From positions 1 through 29,869 of the IMG/VR virus record IMGVR_UViG_3300011420_000026: a stretch of 29,869 bases of DNA; one strand, 5' to 3'. How positions within the stretch are numbered: the first letter of the stretch is position 1; every line of letters begins with the position of its first letter. Below the pieces are notes generated by a model. That model saw only the letters and a program-made list of their open reading frames with translations, was not told the origin of the DNA and did no database searches. Shown here one piece after another: positions 11,847-20,176 of the stretch. Source of the stretch: a virus. A program made the translations under genes and the position numbers.

Positions 11847-13305
11847 ACGTAAGCTGACTCCTGCTTGTCACCTTGAATGGTGGGAGTTATGCACAAGTTC
11901 TGCTCCATTAGTCGCTATTGCAGCGCCTCGTGGTCACGCAAAGAGCACTGCAATCACTCATGTATACGTTCTTGCCAACATGCTTTTTAGGGAGAGAGGG
12001 TTCTGCCTTCTGATCTCGGATACATATGAACAAGCAGTTATGTTCTTGAAAGACATTGCTATGGAGTTACATGAAAACGAAGACTTACACACCCTATTCG
12101 AGATTTGTCCGGAGTTTGAAAAAGATTCGGAAAACGATATCATCGTCAAGTTCAAAGATGGTGAGAAATTTCGGATTATGGCTAAAGGGAGCGAGCAAAA
12201 GGTAAGGGGATTAAAGTGGAATTCCCGTCGTCCAGACTTAATTGTTTGTGACGATCTCGAAAACGACGAGATTGTGATGAATGAGGAGCGTCGTAAGAAG
12301 TTTAAGAATTGGTTTTTAGATGCTTTAGTGCCGTGCCGAAGTGATAATGGTATCATTCGAGTTGTAGGCACTATTCTGCATTTAGATAGTCTTCTTGAGA
12401 ATCTTATGCCCCCCCTGCATGATCGGGTATTTACAATCAATACTCCATTAAAGTCAATCTCTGTAAATAAACGTAGATCCTGGAAAGCAGTTCGTTATCG
12501 CGCTCATCCTGGAATTGGAGACTTCTCAGAGATTCTTTGGGAAAGTAAATGGCCAAAACAACGATTACTTGATGAGCGGCAGAAATATTTAGATCAAGGT
12601 AATCCTGAAGGCTATGCCAAGGAGTATCTCAATTATCCGATTGATGACTCTCACTCTTACTTTCGTAAGTCTGATTTTGTATCCTCAGAAGAGGGAGATG
12701 CAGAGAAGTTTAAGCACTACTACATTGGAGTAGACTTAGCTCTTGGACAATCAGATCGTTCAGACTATTCATGTTTTGTTGTGGGAGGAGTTGATGCAGA
12801 AGGGCTACTTCACATTGTGGAAGTTATCCGAGAACGGATGGACACTAAAGAAAGTGCCGAAGTCTTCTTCGCGCTTCAGCAACGATTTGATCCTGAGATA
12901 TTCATTGTTGAAGGAGGGGCGATTGAGAAGTCTATTGGGCCCTTCCTTTATGCAGAGATGCTCAAGCCGAATAGAATTCCGCTTACTATTGTTACCAAAA
13001 CACCTTCTAAGGATAAGGAATACCGCGCCAGATCTATACAGGCGCGTATGAGAGCCCATGGATGCAGATTCAATAAAGCGGCCGATTGGTATCCAGAATT
13101 TGAGAGGGAATGTCTTGAATTCCCCAGAAGCAAACACGATGACCAAGTAGATTCCTTTGCATATATTGGTCTGATGCTCCGCGATCTTATAGACGCTCCG
13201 ACACGAGAAGAAATGAGACGTGCAGACTGGGAAGAAGAAGTAAGTATTAATCTGGGATTCCGAGTGGGCGAGCCCGATGGTAGATCAGAATACACGGCAT
13301 ATTAA
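11779..13305 (+). CDS. terL: terminase large subunit (ATPase and nuclease)
   Basis: A 508-aa DNA-packaging motor. Numbering from GTG 11779: Walker A APRGHAKST (49-57), Walker B DLIVCDDLE (153-161), and coupling motif GTI (197-199). The RNase H-like nuclease has Asp319 (YIGVDLALGQ), Glu378 (IFIVEGG) and HDDQVDSF (453-460). All expected motifs are intact. The true start could also be ATG 11782 or 11800; the first 68 nt overlap terS, so the two are probably translated together. It ends 2 nt before the portal gene. Confidence 0.96.
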   Translation: MMSLTARMIHGLSESVLSQRFFERKLTPACHLEWWELCTSSAPLVAIAAPRGHAKSTAITHVYVLANMLFRERGFCLLISDTYEQAVMFLKDIAMELHENEDLHTLFEICPEFEKDSENDIIVKFKDGEKFRIMAKGSEQKVRGLKWNSRRPDLIVCDDLENDEIVMNEERRKKFKNWFLDALVPCRSDNGIIRVVGTILHLDSLLENLMPPLHDRVFTINTPLKSISVNKRRSWKAVRYRAHPGIGDFSEILWESKWPKQRLLDERQKYLDQGNPEGYAKEYLNYPIDDSHSYFRKSDFVSSEEGDAEKFKHYYIGVDLALGQSDRSDYSCFVVGGVDAEGLLHIVEVIRERMDTKESAEVFFALQQRFDPEIFIVEGGAIEKSIGPFLYAEMLKPNRIPLTIVTKTPSKDKEYRARSIQARMRAHGCRFNKAADWYPEFERECLEFPRSKHDDQVDSFAYIGLMLRDLIDAPTREEMRRADWEEEVSINLGFRVGEPDGRSEYTAY

Positions 13306-13307
13306 TA

Positions 13308-15347
13308 ATGGCAGACTTAAATCTAAATAAAATCCTGGAATCGACAAATCTCGCCAAAGAACTAAGTGAAGAACTTCTCACTGAGATTGGGGATCGTGTT
13401 GTAAAAGATTTTGATATAGATACCCAGTCTAGAAAAGACTGGATGAATCGTATGGATGACTGGATTAAGTTGTCCACTCAAGTCATGGAGAAGAAGACTT
13501 TCCCGTGGGCGAAAGCAGCAAATATTAAATACCCACTAGTTACTACTGCGGCCATGCAGTTTAGTGCTCGTGCTTATCCGGCGCTTGTCCAAGGACTCGA
13601 TATTGTAAAAGTTCGGGCTATTGGAGATGATCCTACGGGAGAGAAGGCAGCAAGAGCTGCTCGTGTCTCCAAGCATATGAGCTACCAAATTCTCGAACAG
13701 ATGGATGACTGGGAAGAGGATATGGATAAGATCACCATGATGGTTCCAATCATCGGGTGTGCTTTCAAGAAGACTTGGTATGATTCTAATACTAAGAAGA
13801 ATCGCAGCGAGTTAGTTCATCCCAAGGACCTTGTAGTAAATTACTATGCAAAATCGTTGGAGACGGCTTCCCGAAAGACCCATGTTCTTTACAAGAGTCC
13901 CAATGAAGTCAAAGAGAAACAGCTTAAAGGGATTTATCTTGAGGATGTAGAACTATCAACCCCGCAAGTAACCAATCCTCAAATCAATTCAGAACTAGAT
14001 AAGGTTCAAGGGGCCACTCCTCCGTCCGAAGACTCCAGCGCTCCTTACGTAATGCTGGAACAACATCGCTACTGGGATCTGGATGAGGATGGATACCAAG
14101 AACCCTATATCATGACTGTAGAACAGCAAAGCTCTAAGGTGTTGAGAATTGTTGCTTGTTTTGAACAAGGGTCTATTGAGACTCAAGGGGAAAAGATCAT
14201 AAAGATCACTCCTACGGAATATTTTACGATGTTTCCCTTTATTCCGAACCCTGATGGTGGATTTTATCCTCTTGGGTTTGGAGCGTTACTTGGGCCATTA
14301 AATGAGACAGTCAATACCCTCATTAATCAACTCCTGGACTCTGGCACCCTGAATAACCTTCAGAGTGGTTTCTTGTCAAAGGGACTTCGTATAAAACCGG
14401 GGTCATTATCGTTTGATCCTGGGGAATGGAAGATAGTTGCTTCTAGCGGAGATGATCTTAAGAAAGGAATTGTTCCACTTCCGGCAAAGGAACCCTCAGA
14501 TGTTTTATTCCAACTTCTTGGAAACATCATCCAGAGTGGTAAAGAGCTTGCTAGCGTAGCCGAGATTTTTGTGGGTAAGATGCCCGGACAGAATACTCCG
14601 GCCACTACTACGATGGCAACTATTGAGCAGGGAATGAAAGTATTTACGGCGATTTATAAGCGCCTGTTTCGATCCCTTAAGAAAGAATATAAGAAGCTAT
14701 ATCGTCTAAATAGTATATACCTCGACCAAAAGGAATACTTTACTATTCTGGATACAGGCCAACCCGCTCAAACAGGACAAGATGACTATAAAGGGGATTC
14801 AACGGATATTGCCCCAAATGCCGATCCGACGGCAGTAAGTGAGATTCAGAAACTTGCCAAGGCGCAGGGGTTAATGGAACTTGCGCAATTCGGGACTATT
14901 AACATGCTGGAAGCTACCAAGCGAGTGCTTGAAGCCCAGCAACAAGAAAATATACAAGCGCTGATTAATCAGAATCCTCCACCCGATCCTAAGCAACAAG
15001 AACTCCAGATGAAGATGCAGATGGAGCAACAGAAGAATGAAGGCAAGATGCAAATGGATCAGCAAAAGCATCAGATGGAGATGTCGGCGAAACAAGCCGA
15101 ACTTCGTTTCAAAGAACTTGAGATGAAGATGGACCTTCAACTGAAGCAAGTGGAAATGCTTCTTGAGCAACAGAAGATGCATATGCAAATGCAGGGGGAG
15201 AAACAGAAACACGATCAGCAAATGGACATGCAGGAAGAGAAGCACTTTATGGGCATGGAGCAGCAAAAAGAGAAAGGCAAGTTACAGCAACAACAGATAA
15301 AGGAAAAGGAGAAAGCAAAGCCAAAGAATGGACAAGCCAACAAGTGA
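13308..15347 (+). CDS. portal protein with long Gln/Met-rich C-terminal coiled coil
   Basis: A 679-aa protein directly after TerL. It has portal-like features: an N-terminal helical region, MDDWIKLSTQVMEKKTFPWAKAANIKYPLV (about 46-75), a wing region with PKDLVVNYYAKSLE, and a stem/crown region around GNIIQSGKELASVAEIFVGKMPG. Length and context fit P22-like portals. The last 120 residues or so are almost only Q, M, K, E and H (QMKMQMEQQKNEGKMQMDQQ), predicting one long coiled coil or barrel, like the extended barrel of P22 gp1 but of unusual composition. The 3' end overlaps the next gene by 20 nt. Confidence 0.92.
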   Translation: MADLNLNKILESTNLAKELSEELLTEIGDRVVKDFDIDTQSRKDWMNRMDDWIKLSTQVMEKKTFPWAKAANIKYPLVTTAAMQFSARAYPALVQGLDIVKVRAIGDDPTGEKAARAARVSKHMSYQILEQMDDWEEDMDKITMMVPIIGCAFKKTWYDSNTKKNRSELVHPKDLVVNYYAKSLETASRKTHVLYKSPNEVKEKQLKGIYLEDVELSTPQVTNPQINSELDKVQGATPPSEDSSAPYVMLEQHRYWDLDEDGYQEPYIMTVEQQSSKVLRIVACFEQGSIETQGEKIIKITPTEYFTMFPFIPNPDGGFYPLGFGALLGPLNETVNTLINQLLDSGTLNNLQSGFLSKGLRIKPGSLSFDPGEWKIVASSGDDLKKGIVPLPAKEPSDVLFQLLGNIIQSGKELASVAEIFVGKMPGQNTPATTTMATIEQGMKVFTAIYKRLFRSLKKEYKKLYRLNSIYLDQKEYFTILDTGQPAQTGQDDYKGDSTDIAPNADPTAVSEIQKLAKAQGLMELAQFGTINMLEATKRVLEAQQQENIQALINQNPPPDPKQQELQMKMQMEQQKNEGKMQMDQQKHQMEMSAKQAELRFKELEMKMDLQLKQVEMLLEQQKMHMQMQGEKQKHDQQMDMQEEKHFMGMEQQKEKGKLQQQQIKEKEKAKPKNGQANK

Positions 15348-15567
15348 GGAGTTTAAGGAGTGGCAAAGACTCCCAGTTACACGCTGGGTATTTGTAGAGT
15401 TAGAAGGCCGTAGAAACGAAGTAAGAAATGATATGGCCGATGGAACAATTCTTTCAGAGACTCCAGGATTGACTGCACAACTTGCAGCAAGAGCCGTAGG
15501 AGAAATTGCAGGAATTAACTTTATTCTTAATAAGGATTTTTTACCGGATATAGACCATGACAGTTAA
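15328..15567 (+). CDS. hypothetical protein (79 aa)
   Basis: A 79-aa helical, acidic protein between portal and chaperonin, overlapping both (20 nt and 11 nt). The sequence includes EFKEWQRLPVTRWVFVELEG and LTAQLAARAVGEIAGINFIL. Small proteins with this kind of EWQ...W.F.ELE opening are common between portal and capsid genes of podoviruses; their role is not known to me. Confidence 0.75.
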   Translation: MDKPTSEEFKEWQRLPVTRWVFVELEGRRNEVRNDMADGTILSETPGLTAQLAARAVGEIAGINFILNKDFLPDIDHDS

Positions 15568-15868
15568 AGCACTTGGACATCATGTTTTAGTAAAGGTTGT
15601 AGAACCAGATGTAAAATCAAAGGGCGGTATTATGATTCCAGAATCCGTCAGAGACGCAGAGAAGCGTGGAAGTGAGTATGGAATTGTAGTAGGTGTAGGA
15701 GAAACAGCTTGGATGGCGGAGGGACTCGGCGGATTTCCTTGGGCCAAGGTAGGCGATAAGATTTGGTTTGCAAAATATGCAGGCAAATGGATCGTTGATC
15801 CTCAAACAGACGAGAAGGTTCTCATTCTACTTGATACAGATATAGTAGCTAAACTAGTGGAGAATTAA
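15557..15868 (+). CDS. GroES-like co-chaperonin (Cpn10)
   Basis: A 103-aa protein with the Cpn10 layout: HHVLVKVVEPD at the start, GGIMIPES (23-30) corresponding to the mobile loop region, GIVVGVGE, the KVGDKIWFAKYAGKWI strand pair and the closing LILLDTDIVAKL. By analogy with T4 gp31 and other phage GroES proteins it would cap the host GroEL to fold the phage capsid protein, which fits its place beside scaffold and capsid genes. It has an insert around MAEGLGGFPWA compared with bacterial GroES. Confidence 0.9.
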   Translation: MTVKALGHHVLVKVVEPDVKSKGGIMIPESVRDAEKRGSEYGIVVGVGETAWMAEGLGGFPWAKVGDKIWFAKYAGKWIVDPQTDEKVLILLDTDIVAKLVEN

Positions 15869-15873
15869 GAATC

Positions 15874-16734
15874 ATGGAAGAAGTTGTCGCAGGAAAAGAA
15901 GAAGCAAAAGTTGAAGCGGTTGTTACTCCCGAAGTAAAGGAAGCTCCGGCGCTTACGGAAGTAGAACAACAAGCATATAAAGAAGGATGGCGTCCTCAGA
16001 ATGAATATAAGGATGCGGCTGAAAAGGCATGGATTCCAGCAGATGAGTTTATCCGCCGGAAACCCCTGTTTGAGAAGATTGACAGTCTCAAATCAGATGC
16101 CTATCAGACTCGCCGAGAGTTACAGGAAGTTAGAAAGACCCTGACTACTCTAGCGGACCATCATAAGAAAGTTCGGGAAACCGAGTATCAACGCGCGATA
16201 GATGATCTTAAGGGCCAGCGGCGTGCCGCTATGGACGACCGGGATATTAAGGCCGTTGAACATATTGAAGAGCGAATGGATGAAGTCAAGGCGGAGAAGC
16301 AGGACTTCGACCGCCAAGTTAAGGAAGAGGTTAAAGCCAATGTTGGGCCTACTGAGGAATTCGTTTCCTGGGTAAAGGACAATGGATGGTATCATACCAA
16401 TAAAGAAATGCATGATTTTGCAGACGATGTTGGAGCAGCCTACCTTAGACGTAACCCGCAATCGTCTCCCAATGATGTATTTGTATATGTGTCTAAGCAA
16501 GCCAAAAGGGCTTTTCCCGAAACTCTCGGAAATGGGAATGGCGTGGAAGAGCCTAAAAGGAAGCCTAGTCCAGTAGATAGTAGCACTTCAGAAGGTCGTT
16601 CTTCCTCTTCAGGTAAGGACGATTATAAGTTAAGTTCTGAGGAATTGGAGGTAGCGAAAAGATTCGAAGCCTCTGGAGTGATGACGCGCAAACAGTATGC
16701 GGAAGAACTTAGAAAGTTCGACAAGAGGAGCTAA
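15874..16734 (+). CDS. putative scaffolding protein (286 aa)
   Basis: A highly charged, helical protein between portal and major capsid genes, the usual place for a scaffold. Residues 1-40 are Glu/Val/Ala-rich. A coiled-coil region runs about 75-150 (LQEVRKTLTTLADHHKKVRE, HIEERMDEVKAEKQDFDRQV). A Ser-rich linker near 235-250 precedes a basic C-terminal helix (ELEVAKRFEASGVMTRKQYAEEL), which could dock to the capsid protein as in P22 gp8. Assignment from composition and synteny. Confidence 0.75.
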   Translation: MEEVVAGKEEAKVEAVVTPEVKEAPALTEVEQQAYKEGWRPQNEYKDAAEKAWIPADEFIRRKPLFEKIDSLKSDAYQTRRELQEVRKTLTTLADHHKKVRETEYQRAIDDLKGQRRAAMDDRDIKAVEHIEERMDEVKAEKQDFDRQVKEEVKANVGPTEEFVSWVKDNGWYHTNKEMHDFADDVGAAYLRRNPQSSPNDVFVYVSKQAKRAFPETLGNGNGVEEPKRKPSPVDSSTSEGRSSSSGKDDYKLSSEELEVAKRFEASGVMTRKQYAEELRKFDKRS

Positions 16735-16741
16735 TATAAAA

Positions 16742-17176
16742 ATGGCACAAGCACATGCAGAAGTGGAAAGAACGTTAAGCGATAGCGCTAAACGGGCACA
16801 AAGGCCAGAAAGAATCCCAGTAAGTGGGAAACGCGATGTCTTGACTTTCAAGAATCGCTCGCCGGGGTTTGAATACCGTGTAGTGAAGGACAAACCCGGA
16901 CGTATTGATCGTTTCTTAGATGGTGGTTATGAAATTGTTACCCATTCTACCGAAGTTGGTGATAAACGAGTTGCTACGCCGGCCCCGGAAGGGTCTCCGG
17001 TGAAGATTAGTCTCGGACATGGTGAACACGGCTACCTGATGAGGCAGCCCGAAGAATTCTATAAGGAAGATCAAAAGAGAAAACAGGATGACATAGATGC
17101 CACTGAGGCGACTATGCGTCGAAAACCGAAGGAAGATGGATACTACGGCGAAGTTAAAATTACTGAACGGAAGTAA
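16742..17176 (+). CDS. hypothetical head-associated protein (144 aa)
   Basis: Start at ATG 16742 (MAQAHAEVER), with AAGAGGAGCTAATATAAA before it, rather than an earlier in-frame ATG inside the scaffold gene. The protein is hydrophilic. A mid part, SPGFEYRVVKDKPGRIDRFL and DGGYEIVTHSTEVGD, looks like a small beta domain, and the basic C-terminus ends in VKITERK. Genes of this kind between scaffold and capsid occur in related phages; role unknown. Confidence 0.75.
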   Translation: MAQAHAEVERTLSDSAKRAQRPERIPVSGKRDVLTFKNRSPGFEYRVVKDKPGRIDRFLDGGYEIVTHSTEVGDKRVATPAPEGSPVKISLGHGEHGYLMRQPEEFYKEDQKRKQDDIDATEATMRRKPKEDGYYGEVKITERK

Positions 17177-17242
17177 TGAGGCTTAAATGCAAGTGGTCTT
17201 TTATCATTCTTCAGCTTAATACTAACGAGGATTTAAACTTAT

Positions 17243-17839
17243 ATGGCTAATGTAAATAGACCATTTGGATTTTTTCCGGTTGGACACCTTGACGGGAGTC
17301 CCTTTAGTGGAACAATGCGCATGTATTTGTTTGATGATGCAAATGCGTGCTATGTTGGCGATCCAGTCATTTCAGCAGGTTCTGCTGGAGCGGCGGGGTT
17401 GTTTGTCAATGGGATAAACTGTGAAGGTATGCCCACTGCCACTGTCGCGGCTGCTGGTGGAAACTTGCTGGGTGTTGTTACAGCATTTCTCCCCCTACAG
17501 AGTGACTCCATGATTATCCATAAACAAGCCACGGCGACAGATCGTATTGGCTTGGTAGTGGATGCACCGGATGTTGTGTTTGAAGTTCAGGAAGATTCAG
17601 TAGCGAATAATATCGCAGTTACTCAGGTTGGAAATAATTTCGACCTAGCGTATACTGCGGGTAATGGCACTACGGGTATTTCCGCTGCGGAGCTTGATTC
17701 CAGTGATGCTTCTGGAACAGCTACGGCTCAGTTTCGACTCTTGCGACTTGCTCCTAAACCAGACAATGAAGTTGGCACCGATGCCAAATGGCATGTCTAT
17801 ATTAACGAGCATGAGCATAAGTCTACTACGGGAGTTTAA
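17243..17839 (+). CDS. putative head decoration/structural protein (198 aa)
   Basis: Begins MANVNRPFGFFPVGHLDGSP and continues as a Gly/Ala/Val-rich beta protein without Lys-rich parts, typical of capsid-associated proteins placed just before the major capsid gene. I recognise the RPFGF-P opening from similar phage structural proteins but not a named family. It lies 66 nt after the preceding gene and 6 nt before the capsid gene. Confidence 0.8.
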   Translation: MANVNRPFGFFPVGHLDGSPFSGTMRMYLFDDANACYVGDPVISAGSAGAAGLFVNGINCEGMPTATVAAAGGNLLGVVTAFLPLQSDSMIIHKQATATDRIGLVVDAPDVVFEVQEDSVANNIAVTQVGNNFDLAYTAGNGTTGISAAELDSSDASGTATAQFRLLRLAPKPDNEVGTDAKWHVYINEHEHKSTTGV

Positions 17840-17845
17840 TCTTAT

Positions 17846-18742
17846 ATGGCTACAGCAACTGGCAATTTTGCGAAGCTTCTCTGGCCGGGATTAAATGCTA
17901 TTTATGGTAAGAACTATAAAGAGCATAAAACCGAGTGGACTGAGATCTTTGACCAATTCACTTCCAAGCAAAACTGGGAAGAGGAATTGGGCGTGGTTGG
18001 ACTTGGACTTCCGGTTCTTAAGGGAGAAGGGGACGCTATCACGTATGATACTGAGCGGCAGGGATTCTTACAGCGTTACACCCATTCGGTGTGGGCGCTT
18101 GGATTTATCATAACCCGCGAACTGTTTGAAGATGACCTGTATGATGTTGTCGGGGAAAAGAAGGCTCGTGGGCTTGCTTTCTCGATGCGTCAAGCGAAGG
18201 AAATTCTTGGGACTAACGTGCTTAATCGAGCGTTTAACTCGACCTATGCATTTGCTGATGGTAAGGAAATTCTTGCCACGGATCATCCCAACGTTTCTGG
18301 CGGGACATATGCGAACGAACTCGCAGTCGCAGCCGACCTGAGTGAACTTTCTCTGGAGCAAGCGATGATTGATATTATGAAGTTCACGGATGATCGTGGA
18401 CTCAAGATCAACGTCCGGCCCTTGAAACTGATCGTTCCGGTTGATCTGTGGCCAGATGCCCAAAAACTTCTGGAAACTCAGTATGAGGTTGGAACGGCTA
18501 ACAACACTATCAGCGTTGTCTACAAGAAACTGCCGATGATTGTTAACCACTACCTCACTGACTCCGATGCTTGGTTCATCAAGACAGATGTGAGTGATGG
18601 TCTGAAATACTTTAATCGCCGGTCGGATAGTTTCGACATGGATAACGATTTCGATACCGAGAACGCAAAGTTCAAGGCTACGTTCCGTTGTTCTTTCGGG
18701 ATTACTAACGTGAAAGCGTTGTTTGGCTCGCCAGGCGCGTAA
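17846..18742 (+). CDS. major capsid protein
   Basis: A 298-aa protein (MATATGNFAKLLWPGLNAIY) with the layout of Mu gpT-type, HK97-fold major heads: an N-terminal arm, ITRELFEDDLYDVVGEKKARGLAFS (E-loop/spine helix region), DHPNVSGGTYANELAVAADL, and a C-terminal A-domain with IVNHYLTDSDAWFIKTD, characteristic of these capsid proteins. It is followed by a terminator-like hairpin, as expected for the most abundant product. No cleavage site is obvious. Confidence 0.92.
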   Translation: MATATGNFAKLLWPGLNAIYGKNYKEHKTEWTEIFDQFTSKQNWEEELGVVGLGLPVLKGEGDAITYDTERQGFLQRYTHSVWALGFIITRELFEDDLYDVVGEKKARGLAFSMRQAKEILGTNVLNRAFNSTYAFADGKEILATDHPNVSGGTYANELAVAADLSELSLEQAMIDIMKFTDDRGLKINVRPLKLIVPVDLWPDAQKLLETQYEVGTANNTISVVYKKLPMIVNHYLTDSDAWFIKTDVSDGLKYFNRRSDSFDMDNDFDTENAKFKATFRCSFGITNVKALFGSPGA

Positions 18743-18768
18743 TCCGCGCAAGGAGAGTTTCTGGAGGG

Positions 18769-18803
18769 AGGAGACTCAAAAGGTCTCCTTCTCTCTTTCT
18801 TTT
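18769..18803 (+). terminator. terminator-like hairpin after the major capsid gene
   Basis: AGGAGAC-TCAAAAG-GTCTCCT (18769-18789) followed by a pyrimidine-rich, T-ending tail (TTCTCTCTTTCTTTT). The stem is moderate and the tail imperfect, so termination is probably partial, which would lower expression of the tail genes relative to capsid. Confidence 0.7.
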
Positions 18804-18826
18804 AAATTGTTGGAGGATTTAAATTT

Positions 18827-19567
18827 ATGGCTGGAACAGGATTAAGTGAGTCCCTTGAAATAGGGGGTAGTTTTAGTCAGTATCGGTATCGTTCTGGAAA
18901 AGGACTGATCTCGTCTGCTGAATGGTTAGTAGTCTTTGATGACTTTACTCAGCTAGTTACCACTAACGTCCCTGTCGGTTGGGCAGCGGCGATTGTTGAT
19001 GCTGGTGGCACAGTGGCGGCGAACACTACCGCTGCTATTGGTGCTACAGGTGTTATTACTTTTGCAGATGCCACGGCATCAGAGGGAGCTGCAATTTACC
19101 TTCCCAAAGCAGTTCAATTGACTGCTGGTAAGAAGTTCTTCATGGAAGTTCGTGTTCGAACGAATGATGTTACAGATAATGCGATTCAGTTTGGTCTTAC
19201 AGATCTGACTGCGGTTGTGAATCCTGAAGATTTATGGACGACTGTAGCAGCGAATCTGATTGCCTTCGGCATTCTGGATGGATCTGCTGTAACTACAATG
19301 CTAACGGATGCTGGAAATAGCGGAACAACCGCGCAAGTAGGTTCCCGTTCTCTGGTGGTAGATACCTGGCATGTCCTTGGTATTGAATATAATGGTGTAA
19401 ATCTTCGTGGTTTCGTAGATGGACAAGCGTCTCTTCTCTGGTCTGGTGCGGCTGCGACTGTGCCTACTGGTGTTGCTTTATCACCCTTTATTGGGCATAT
19501 TAATGGTAACGGCGCGGGTGGTAATGGCGTATTTGTTGATTATTTTAGATACGCTATTGAGAGGTAA
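18827..19567 (+). CDS. structural protein with lectin-like beta-sandwich (246 aa)
   Basis: Good ribosome-binding site (TTGGAGGATTTAAATTT). The sequence resembles a concanavalin-type jelly roll: FDDFTQLVTTNVPVGWAAAI opening, EVRVRTNDVTDNAIQFGLTD, DTWHVLGIEYNGVNLRGFVDG and a closing YFRYAIER. Such domains bind glycans or decorate virions. Likely a head or tail decoration protein. The position after the capsid gene suits this. Confidence 0.75.
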   Translation: MAGTGLSESLEIGGSFSQYRYRSGKGLISSAEWLVVFDDFTQLVTTNVPVGWAAAIVDAGGTVAANTTAAIGATGVITFADATASEGAAIYLPKAVQLTAGKKFFMEVRVRTNDVTDNAIQFGLTDLTAVVNPEDLWTTVAANLIAFGILDGSAVTTMLTDAGNSGTTAQVGSRSLVVDTWHVLGIEYNGVNLRGFVDGQASLLWSGAAATVPTGVALSPFIGHINGNGAGGNGVFVDYFRYAIER

Positions 19568-19573
19568 TCTCCA

Positions 19574-19972
19574 ATGGCAGATACAGTTGATGTTAAATCC
19601 ATAGCTAGTGGCACTCGTAAGCACGTTCTCCATTTAACTAATATTAGTGACGGCACTGGAGAAGCTGCCGTCACTAAGTTAGATATTTCCACATTAATTG
19701 GTCCAGATGGAACTCCCCCAATCCGAACAGTGATTGAGGAAATACAATGGTCTATTCAGGGATTTGCTAGTGTTCGTCTCCATTGGGATCATGATGTTGA
19801 TGATGAGATCGCTGTATTAGCTGCGGGTTCAGGATACTTTAATTTTATAGGTGCTGGTGGATTTGTTGATCCAGCCACTGTTGGAGGCACAGGAGATATT
19901 CTTCTAACAACCAGTGGTCTTGCGGTAGGTAATACTTATGATATTACCATTTCTTTACGACTTAAAGATTAG
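19574..19972 (+). CDS. structural protein (132 aa)
   Basis: A 132-aa beta-rich protein, MADTVDVKSIASGTRKHVLH, with SVRLHWDHDVDDEIAVLAAGSGYF and GTGDILLTTSGLAVGNTYDI. These short modules recur among phage structural gene clusters near the capsid. No named family given. It ends TAG, 2 nt before the next start. Confidence 0.75.
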   Translation: MADTVDVKSIASGTRKHVLHLTNISDGTGEAAVTKLDISTLIGPDGTPPIRTVIEEIQWSIQGFASVRLHWDHDVDDEIAVLAAGSGYFNFIGAGGFVDPATVGGTGDILLTTSGLAVGNTYDITISLRLKD

Positions 19973-19974
19973 AT

Positions 19975-20175
19975 ATGACTCTATTACGAAAAAAAGGATC
20001 ATTAAGTTTCGGACTTCCTAGAGGATTTTTAACAGGGTCGGGGATGTTAAATTCTGGTATCTTTGGACGTGGAAGTATTGGTGGTAAAGCAGGAACTGGA
20101 GTCCCGGGAGAGCCAATTCCTCCGGCTGGGGCAACCCCGATAGGATTGTTGTTAGCACTTACAAGGACTATATAA
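19975..20175 (+). CDS. small Gly/Pro-rich protein (66 aa)
   Basis: A 66-aa protein with a basic N-terminus (MTLLRKKGSLSFGLPRGFL), Gly repeats and a C-terminal hydrophobic stretch. It lies 2 nt from the upstream gene and 1 nt from the downstream one, which supports that it is translated. Function unknown; perhaps a connector or structural peptide. Confidence 0.6.
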   Translation: MTLLRKKGSLSFGLPRGFLTGSGMLNSGIFGRGSIGGKAGTGVPGEPIPPAGATPIGLLLALTRTI

Positions 20176-20176
20176 T

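Noticed and set aside
14871-15266. Antisense Leu/His-rich frame of 131 codons
   Set aside because: It is the mirror of the Gln/Met/Lys-rich portal tail and an artefact of that composition.
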